Part shown: positions 58,880-64,000 of the stretch, one piece after another
How the letters are laid out: the number at the start of each line of letters is the position of its first letter
How positions within the stretch are numbered: position 1 is the stretch's first letter
NCBI RefSeq assembly: GCF_022827545.1
Contig: NZ_CP094669.1
Span: 4,519,001 to 4,583,000, forward strand
Direction of reading: 5' to 3'
From: Hymenobacter tibetensis
Lineage (GTDB): Bacteria > Bacteroidota > Bacteroidia > Cytophagales > Hymenobacteraceae
Length of the DNA: 64,000 nucleotides
Position numbers and translations under genes: made by a program
The notes under the pieces: generated by a model
The model's input: only the letters and a program-made list of their open reading frames with translations
Database searches by the model: none
Told to the model about the DNA's origin: nothing

Positions 58880-59881
58880 ATGAAGCCTAGCCGTTGGCTC
58901 CGCCGCTATTTTGGGTTTTCACGCCGCGAAACCTCGGGCTTTGTGGTGTTGCTGGGGCTGTTGATTGGCCTTTTGTTTCTGCCAGCACTGCTACGCCCAC
59001 GCCTCGCTACCTATGATCCAACGCCCGATCAGCAGCAACTGAACACGTTGGCAGCTGAGCTAGCTGCTCAACGCCAAGCACGACCCTCCTTTGCGGGCAC
59101 CAGCCGCTATCCGCGGCGTACGTACCCGGCACGGGTCCGGGTGCCACAAGTGCCCCTGGCCCCCTTCGACCCCAACAGCTTCACGACCATAGACTGGCAA
59201 GCCCGTGGCCTGCCGGAATGGCTGGCCAAACGGCTGGTGAAGTACCGCGACGTAGTGGGTGGCTTCCGGGCCAAAGAGCAGATTCGTAAGGCCTACGGCC
59301 TCTCCGATACCACGTACGCGCGGCTGGCGCCCTACATGCAACTGCCGGAGATGCTACCGCCCCGCGAAGCTCGCGCCACTGCCAGCCGTTATCCTTCTGC
59401 CGCTGGTAGTGGCTTTACAGCCCAGCCCGATGGCGCCCCCGTTGGCAAGTTTGCCCGCAAACCCCGCAACCTACAGCCTTTCGACCTCAACTCCGCCGAT
59501 ACCACTCAACTGATGCAGATTCGGGGGATTGGGCGGGGCCTTTCGGCGCGGGTGGTGGAGTACCGGCAGCGGCTGGGCGGTTTCCTGCTCGAAGACCAGT
59601 TGCGTGAAATCTACAGCCTACGTGATGCGCCCGACCTGGTGGACAGCTTACGCAAGTACACCTTCGTGCGCTCCGGCTTCACTCCTGAGCTTATTGACAT
59701 CAACAACGCACCCTTCGAAACGCTACAGGCGCACCCGTACTTGGGCAAGCGGCTGGCGCGGGTGGTAGTGGCGTTCCGGCAGCAACACGGGCCTTTCCGC
59801 CACCCCACCGACCTTCGTCAGATCCGTATCCTCGACGAGGCGACGCTGGTGAAACTACAGCCGTATCTGGTCCTCAAATAA
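58880..59881 (+). CDS. Membrane-anchored helix-hairpin-helix protein (ComEA-like)
   Basis: A 333-residue protein. The ATG at 58880 is preferred over the upstream frame start because it begins a basic stretch followed by a single membrane helix (VVLLGLLIGLLFLPALL, about 23-40). Three helix-hairpin-helix domains follow: about 105-155 (IDWQARGLPEWLAKRLVKYR), 205-260 (FDLNSADTTQLMQIRGIGRG) and 275-330 (IDINNAPFETLQAHPYLGKR). Such tandem HhH units bind double-stranded DNA without sequence preference. ComEA proteins bring incoming DNA across the periplasm, so a role in DNA uptake is possible but unproven. Confidence 0.85.
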   Translation: MKPSRWLRRYFGFSRRETSGFVVLLGLLIGLLFLPALLRPRLATYDPTPDQQQLNTLAAELAAQRQARPSFAGTSRYPRRTYPARVRVPQVPLAPFDPNSFTTIDWQARGLPEWLAKRLVKYRDVVGGFRAKEQIRKAYGLSDTTYARLAPYMQLPEMLPPREARATASRYPSAAGSGFTAQPDGAPVGKFARKPRNLQPFDLNSADTTQLMQIRGIGRGLSARVVEYRQRLGGFLLEDQLREIYSLRDAPDLVDSLRKYTFVRSGFTPELIDINNAPFETLQAHPYLGKRLARVVVAFRQQHGPFRHPTDLRQIRILDEATLVKLQPYLVLK

Positions 59882-60054
59882 GAGAGCACGAAGGCGAGCA
59901 GAGCCCAGGTAAAAACGAGAATGTGAGCCGCGAAGCGGGTCTTCGCGTATTGCTACGCACGGGTGAGGTAGATGGAACGCCATTTCTCTTGAAAGTGGCG
60001 CCGCCAACTACCTTGCCTCTTCTCTGTTGTCCTTTCTCACCTCGTTGTTCCATT

Positions 60055-60945
60055 ATGTTCTTTTTGCTGCGCGATAAACTGTTTCCTCTTCTAGTGTTTC
60101 TGCAATCCGTGATATGCGGGTGTGCGCAGAACGAGGGACGGGGCGACTTTTCCCGCGTGCGACAAGACTATACCGTGCGACAAGTAGGCAAAATGTCGAA
60201 GACCATACTTGTAGAAAGCTCGGGCTTTGCCCTGGCCAACGACATGGGCGACCTTTGGACGCACGGCGACGGAGGCACTGCCGCCAGCCTTTACAAAGTC
60301 ACGCCGCAAGGCGACTTGCTGCAAACACTTGACCTCACTCCCCTGGTCAACATCGACTGGGAAGACTTAACCCACGACGACGACGGCCGCATCTTCATCG
60401 GCGACTTCGGCAACAACCAGAACAAGCGCCGCAACTTGGCCATCTACCGCCTTGCGGGTCCTAATCTGCGCCAGATTGATACCATCAGTTTCCGCTACCC
60501 CGACCAGCGCGACTTTCCACCCCGCAAGAGTGCGCGCAACTTCGACTGCGAAGCATTTTACTACCACCAAGACAGCCTGTATCTGTTCACCAAGAACCGG
60601 GGCAAAGGCAATTGGGTGAAACTGTACTCCCTGCCCGCTCGCCCGGGTTATCATGTGGCCACGCTACTCGACAGCATCAAAATCAACACCTGGATAACGG
60701 CAGCCGCCCTCAGTCCTGACAGCCGCACGGTGGCCTTACTTGGCTACGGCCACCTCTACTTAATAGAGCGGCAGCCCGGCCGCCGCCTCTTCGATGGCCA
60801 GAAAAGCTGCTTGGCTATTCCTAGTTCCGGCCAGACCGAAGCCCTGGAATTTCTCGACAACACCACCCTTGTTTTCAGCAACGAAAAAGGCCGCATCTAC
60901 CAGGCCACTCAGAAGGTGGATGCCACCAAAAAGGCCTCCAACTGA
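60055..60945 (+). CDS. Lipoprotein with propeller-like fold
   Basis: A 296-residue protein. The ATG at 60055 gives a lipoprotein-type signal (LFPLLVFLQSVICGCAQ, Cys in CGC). The rest reads as repeats of a beta-propeller (GDLWTHGDGGTAASLYKVTP, INTWITAAALSPDSRTVALLG, ALEFLDNTTLVFSNEKGRIY) with an acidic segment (WEDLTHDDDGRIFIGDFGNN) that may bind Ca2+. No catalytic motif. It may be a sensor or binding protein. The terminator stem overlaps its stop codon. Confidence 0.75.
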   Translation: MFFLLRDKLFPLLVFLQSVICGCAQNEGRGDFSRVRQDYTVRQVGKMSKTILVESSGFALANDMGDLWTHGDGGTAASLYKVTPQGDLLQTLDLTPLVNIDWEDLTHDDDGRIFIGDFGNNQNKRRNLAIYRLAGPNLRQIDTISFRYPDQRDFPPRKSARNFDCEAFYYHQDSLYLFTKNRGKGNWVKLYSLPARPGYHVATLLDSIKINTWITAAALSPDSRTVALLGYGHLYLIERQPGRRLFDGQKSCLAIPSSGQTEALEFLDNTTLVFSNEKGRIYQATQKVDATKKASN

Positions 60946-60976
60946 AACCGTAGAACAATTTTCGGTTGGAGGCCTC
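60932..60976. terminator. Terminator overlapping the stop codon
   Basis: AGGCCTCCAACTGAAA (60932-60947) pairs with its near-complement ending at 60975 (one G-T). The stop TGA at 60943-60945 lies inside the left arm. Confidence 0.7.
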
Positions 60977-61027
60977 TGCCTACGTGAGACAATAACCCAC
61001 AGCAGGCTGCGCTTACGAAAGCAGGTG

Positions 61028-61855
61028 TTATTGCGCTTTCGGCTCGGTGTTCTGCGGGCCGGTTTGGCCGGGCGCGTCTGACTTGGGGCCGGTTGGGTCG
61101 TTGTAAGAACCACCGCGGCTACCGATACCCGTGCTCACGCTGCCTTGCTCGCTCTCCTCGCCGTCGGTGCGCACATACCCCGTGCGCGACTCGTCGGCGT
61201 CGCGGGCGACATCAGACTTGGTGTGCTCGTTGCTACCCGCTACGGCGGGCTGGTTGGGTACTGGTGCAGGGTCGGCTTGGAAGCCACCAGGCGTGGCAGC
61301 TTCTTCTTTGGAGTCGGCGGGCAGGTAGCCATCGTCTTGGTTGCGCTGGCCGGTTAGGTTGGCACCCGCGTTGGTAGCAGTGCCACCCGCTAATGATGAC
61401 TTGCCGTAGTCTTCACTGTAGCCACCGCCAGTATGTTGCGGCGCGTCGTTGTCGTTGGCGTAATCCGGCGAAACGGTGGAGCCTTCTGGAGGGGTTTCGG
61501 GCTGGGTACCGAAGGCACTGGTGCTGCGGTTGGTCGGGGTACTGGTATCGGTAGCGGTATTGAGTTCGGCTTTGCCGCCGTCGTAGCTGCCACGCGTGGG
61601 TGGCGCCGACGTTATTTTTCCGCCGTACACTTCATCGGCGCGGTATTGGTTGCCGTAGCCACCTTGGGTGTGGCCAGCGCCTTGCGGGCCGAATTCGCCA
61701 CGGCCGGGACTAGCCTGCTGGTTTTCGGTGCGGTCTTCGTCGGCGTACGCATCAGAAATGCTGTTGCTGGCTTCACTGCCCGGCACCTCCTGCGGCGCAA
61801 AGTTGGGAGCGGGTGGCGTGGTATGGTCGGGAGCGGGGGTGTTGTGAGGTTCCAT
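61028..61855 (-). CDS. Low-complexity, probably disordered hydrophilic protein
   Basis: A 275-residue protein almost without hydrophobic residues. It is rich in Gly, Thr, Pro, Asp, Glu, Asn and Gln and has repeated segments such as GGYGNQYRADEVYGG and GGGYSEDYGKSSLAGG. No signal peptide, membrane helix or recognised domain is seen. The composition is that of an intrinsically disordered protein; a hydrophilin-like role in desiccation protection is possible only as inference. The long open frame with no Cys or Trp and its consistent composition support a real gene. Confidence 0.65.
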   Translation of the reverse strand: MEPHNTPAPDHTTPPAPNFAPQEVPGSEASNSISDAYADEDRTENQQASPGRGEFGPQGAGHTQGGYGNQYRADEVYGGKITSAPPTRGSYDGGKAELNTATDTSTPTNRSTSAFGTQPETPPEGSTVSPDYANDNDAPQHTGGGYSEDYGKSSLAGGTATNAGANLTGQRNQDDGYLPADSKEEAATPGGFQADPAPVPNQPAVAGSNEHTKSDVARDADESRTGYVRTDGEESEQGSVSTGIGSRGGSYNDPTGPKSDAPGQTGPQNTEPKAQ

Positions 61856-61969
61856 GAGCGAGAAAGGCAGGGAGTGAAACAGCGGCTGCGGGTTCTGCCA
61901 CGGCGGGCGCTGTTAAGTACTTACTGCTACGCTTACGCCGGGCTTGAGGTTGGGCTTCGCCTTTTTGGA

Positions 61970-62001
61970 TTGGGTGAGTTCCGAAATACACCTTAGATTT
62001 A
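61970..62001 (+). promoter_or_regulatory. Promoter of the cold-shock protein gene
   Basis: TTG at 61970-61972, 21 nt, TAGATTTA at 61994-62001. The start site near 62005 gives a leader of about 45 nt before the ATG. Confidence 0.55.
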
Positions 62002-62049
62002 CCCACATCTTTTTACCCTTTCCACTACCCAAACAACCTTATTACCCTT

Positions 62050-62247
62050 ATGAAAACCGGTAAAGTAAAGTTCTACAATGAAGCCAAAGGATTTGGTTTT
62101 ATTATTCAGGACGAAAATAGCCAAGATATCTTTGTGCATCAGACGGGGCTAATCCATGAAATCCGTGAAAACGACCGGGTTTCGTTTGAGGTTATCGAGG
62201 GCAAAAAAGGCCTGAATGCCGTGAAGGTGGAGCGCATTGCGGTGTAA
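62050..62247 (+). CDS. Cold-shock domain protein
   Basis: A 65-residue single-domain CspA-type protein. The two nucleic-acid binding motifs are KGFGFII (RNP1, residues 13-19) and DIFVHQ (RNP2, residues 26-31). It binds single-stranded RNA/DNA and acts as an RNA chaperone. Length and sequence are standard. Followed by a strong terminator. Confidence 0.95.
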   Translation: MKTGKVKFYNEAKGFGFIIQDENSQDIFVHQTGLIHEIRENDRVSFEVIEGKKGLNAVKVERIAV

Positions 62248-62263
62248 GCACTTTTGCTTTGCG

Positions 62264-62307
62264 CAAAAAGCAACGCCCTGGCTGATCAGCCAGGGCGTTG
62301 CTTTTTG
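62264..62307. terminator. Perfect 22-bp palindromic terminator
   Basis: Arms 62264-62285 and 62286-62307 are perfectly complementary with no unpaired centre in the DNA (loop formed by GCTGATCAGC), with A5 and T5 ends. Confidence 0.85.
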
Positions 62308-62373
62308 TATCATATACTGTATCCTAGGCTTGAAGCCTCCTGTCAAAGGCTCCGGCACCCATAACAGAACATC

Positions 62374-62868
62374 TTACGGCTGAGGGGCCGCCGCTTTGGC
62401 CACCCGCACGCCCACTGCCATCAGGCCCGGCAGCTGGTCTTGGCGCATGTACTGTTCCAGCACGATTTTGTAGGTTCCGGCCCGCTGAAACTTTTGGTTG
62501 GGCAGCGCCAGAAACTGGTGGTCGTAGATGTCGCCGGTGCCTTTGCCGCGGGGCTCACCCGTCTGCGCATCCATGAGTAGCATCTGATGCAGCAACTGCG
62601 ACACCTGCTTGTTGGCCGGGTCGGTGAGCGTGTGCTTCACATACAGGTTGTAGTACCCGTAGTCGGAGGCATTGCGGATGTTGAAATACACATCGTATCG
62701 TTGCGTGGTATCCGCAATGTCGAAGGTGAAAGCAGGCTTCTGCCGCACCGACCAGGTGTATTTATCGAAGTCGATATTCTTCTCATACACTTGGTTTTGG
62801 TCGCAGGCAGTTAACAGCAGAGTGAAGGCCAGCCCGAAGGCCGGCAACAGACGAAACAGCTTAAGCAT
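62374..62868 (-). CDS. gldH: Gliding motility lipoprotein GldH
   Basis: A 164-residue lipoprotein. The ATG at 62868 starts a lipoprotein signal with lipobox LLTAC (Cys22). The sequence matches GldH: VYEKNIDFDKYTWSVRQKP, then YDVYFNIRNASDYGYYNLYVKH and GTYKIVLEQYMRQDQLPG. GldH is required for gliding motility in Flavobacterium and is present widely in Bacteroidota, including non-gliding members; it is tied to the Gld/T9SS machinery. It starts 13 bp after the end of the RicT gene, so the two are co-transcribed. Confidence 0.93.
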   Translation of the reverse strand: MLKLFRLLPAFGLAFTLLLTACDQNQVYEKNIDFDKYTWSVRQKPAFTFDIADTTQRYDVYFNIRNASDYGYYNLYVKHTLTDPANKQVSQLLHQMLLMDAQTGEPRGKGTGDIYDHQFLALPNQKFQRAGTYKIVLEQYMRQDQLPGLMAVGVRVAKAAAPQP

Positions 62869-62881
62869 GGGCGTCAACGAA

Positions 62882-64000
62882 TCAGGAAGCAGCGGGAGAT
62901 GGAGAAGACGGACCAGCAGCCCCACCCTCCGACCGACGACCACCACGACGGCCCGAGCGTCCACCTTCCCGGGGCGGCCGGTTGGCACTGTTGTCGGCTC
63001 CATCAGGACGGTTTGGAGCAGCATCTCCGGACGCCGAAGCGCCCCGGCCACCGCGCCGCTCATTGCCTTGCCGGGGTTGCCGGGGCTCGGTAGGGCCACC
63101 CGCTGGCTTGCCAGGTTCGGCCGCATTGCGCCGGCCCTCAGCGTTGCGAGGCGAGCCTTCCGCGCGCGAACCATCACCAGCGTTGCCGGAACGGTTGCGG
63201 TTGTTGCGCCGGTTTAGAGGCCGGGCAGCAGCACCGCGTGGGCGGCGGGTTTCTTCGCCAGCAGGAGTTGTGCCAGCGTCTTCAGTTGTTGCCGGACGAG
63301 CGGTAGCGGCAGGGCGAGCAACGGGGGCAACCTGCGGAGCGGCGCTGTCGCGCGGAGCTAGCCCGACGGTTTCTTCGGACTTGTTTTTCTTTTTGCCGCG
63401 CTTGCTGCGTTTGCTGGCTTTGATTTTGTCGTCGAGGCGCTCCAACGAGCCTTCCACAATGGCCGTTACTTCAGGTGCCTTTTCTTCTTCTCGCACGGGC
63501 ACTAATAGCGTTTCCACTTTCTCGCCACGCTTGTTCATTTCCAGCACTTCGCGCACCCGCTCGGTTGGCAGCACCACCCAGTTGTTGTCGCCGCGCACTG
63601 CAAACCACATCTTCTTTTTAAAGATGTCGGTCTTTTGCAGCACGTAGTCGCCTTTCTCGGTTTGGAGCGGACGCTGCACCTGCGGAATGTCTTTCAGCGC
63701 GTCGAGGTAGGTGTCCAGCTCGTAGTTGAGGCAGCATTTCAGACGGCCGCACTGCCCCGAAAGCTTCGCTGGATTCAGGCTTAGGTTCTGGTAGCGGGCC
63801 GCTGTCGTGCTCACGCTTTTAAAGTCGGTTAGCCATGTGGAGCAGCATAGCTCACGGCCACACACGCCGATACCACCGAGGCGGCCAGCTTCGTGGCGCA
63901 ACGAAATCTGGCGCATTTCCACTCGCACTCGAAACTCGTCGGCGAGGCGTTTGATCAAGTCCCGAAAATCCACCCGGTCTTCGGCCGAGTAGAAGAACGT
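62882..64000 (-). CDS. RicT/PSP1 domain-containing protein (5' end off window)
   Basis: The frame is open to the right edge, so the start is outside; 372 residues are visible. The visible N-terminal part (TFFYSAEDRVDFRDLIKRLA) and VCGRELCCSTWL followed by GRLKCCLNYE are the conserved PSP1/RicT (YaaT) region, with the two Cys pairs that hold Fe-S clusters in the RicAFT complex of Bacillus. About 200 residues of C-terminal tail are rich in Arg, Gly, Asn, Pro and Ala (NRRNNRNRSGNAG, EGGRSGRRGGRRSEG), not present in short RicT proteins. RicT acts in RNA processing in Bacillus; here the RG-rich tail suggests RNA binding. Co-transcribed with gldH. Confidence 0.9.
   Translation of the reverse strand, partial: TFFYSAEDRVDFRDLIKRLADEFRVRVEMRQISLRHEAGRLGGIGVCGRELCCSTWLTDFKSVSTTAARYQNLSLNPAKLSGQCGRLKCCLNYELDTYLDALKDIPQVQRPLQTEKGDYVLQKTDIFKKKMWFAVRGDNNWVVLPTERVREVLEMNKRGEKVETLLVPVREEEKAPEVTAIVEGSLERLDDKIKASKRSKRGKKKNKSEETVGLAPRDSAAPQVAPVARPAATARPATTEDAGTTPAGEETRRPRGAAARPLNRRNNRNRSGNAGDGSRAEGSPRNAEGRRNAAEPGKPAGGPTEPRQPRQGNERRGGRGASASGDAAPNRPDGADNSANRPPREGGRSGRRGGRRSEGGAAGPSSPSPAAS

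Noticed and set aside
1..64000. CRISPR array, insertion sequence or replication origin
   Set aside because: No spaced direct repeats, transposase frames with terminal repeats, or DnaA-box clusters were seen by reading the window.

Overview
This looks like chromosomal DNA of a moderately GC-rich Bacteroidota bacterium of the order Cytophagales, most likely Hymenobacter or a close relative. The evidence is two TonB-dependent or beta-barrel receptors, a protein with a type IX secretion (T9SS) C-terminal sorting domain, the gliding lipoprotein GldH beside a RicT/PSP1 protein, several OmpA lipoproteins, a GbsR-type regulator, no Shine-Dalgarno sequences, and repeated Bacteroidota -7 promoter elements (TAnnTTTG). 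Genus-level placement is inference from gene content.

Layout. 1-9.4 kb: end of an outer-membrane barrel gene, a lytic transglycosylase with LysM repeats, a fatty-acid desaturase and DNA polymerase III alpha (dnaE). 9.4-15.2 kb: an SDR oxidoreductase, a probable GbsR-regulated operon (regulator, TIGR01777 epimerase-like protein, small membrane protein), thioredoxin, a YwqK-TonB fusion and an Lrp regulator. 15.2-15.4 kb: an unusual tRNA-like gene. 15.7-29.3 kb: DsbD, a CNNM/CBS transporter-like protein, a TM2 lipoprotein, gamma-carbonic anhydrase, a radical SAM protein, an endonuclease III relative, two paralogous glycine-zipper OmpA proteins, AccD, a coiled-coil OmpA lipoprotein and a T9SS cargo protein. 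29.3-38.5 kb: a TonB receptor, a metallo-beta-lactamase-fold hydrolase, a GDSL lipoprotein, a barrel protein, cystathionine gamma-synthase, DUF2167, a TVP38 family protein and tRNA-Arg(ACG).

38.5-46.4 kb reads as an accessory region beside the tRNA-Arg gene: a 923-residue orphan, a type-B carboxylesterase, an AT-rich membrane acyltransferase, a decayed second esterase copy and a TetR regulator. 46.4-64 kb returns to core-like content: a small STAS-like protein, a ferredoxin reductase and 2Fe-2S ferredoxin pair, a very large alpha-2-macroglobulin, DinB, helix-hairpin-helix and propeller-like proteins, a disordered protein, a cold-shock protein, GldH and RicT.

Many genes end in long, almost perfect hairpins (16-27 bp) whose A- and T-tracts would stop transcription from either side. 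No insertion sequence, prophage, CRISPR array or replication origin was seen. The items most worth following up are the type II tRNA-like gene with a CUC anticodon and an enlarged variable arm, the paired operators around the GbsR gene, three genes whose -7 element lies exactly 4 nt before the ATG (predicted leaderless mRNAs), the SusC-type signature inside the alpha-2-macroglobulin, and the orphan downstream of tRNA-Arg.
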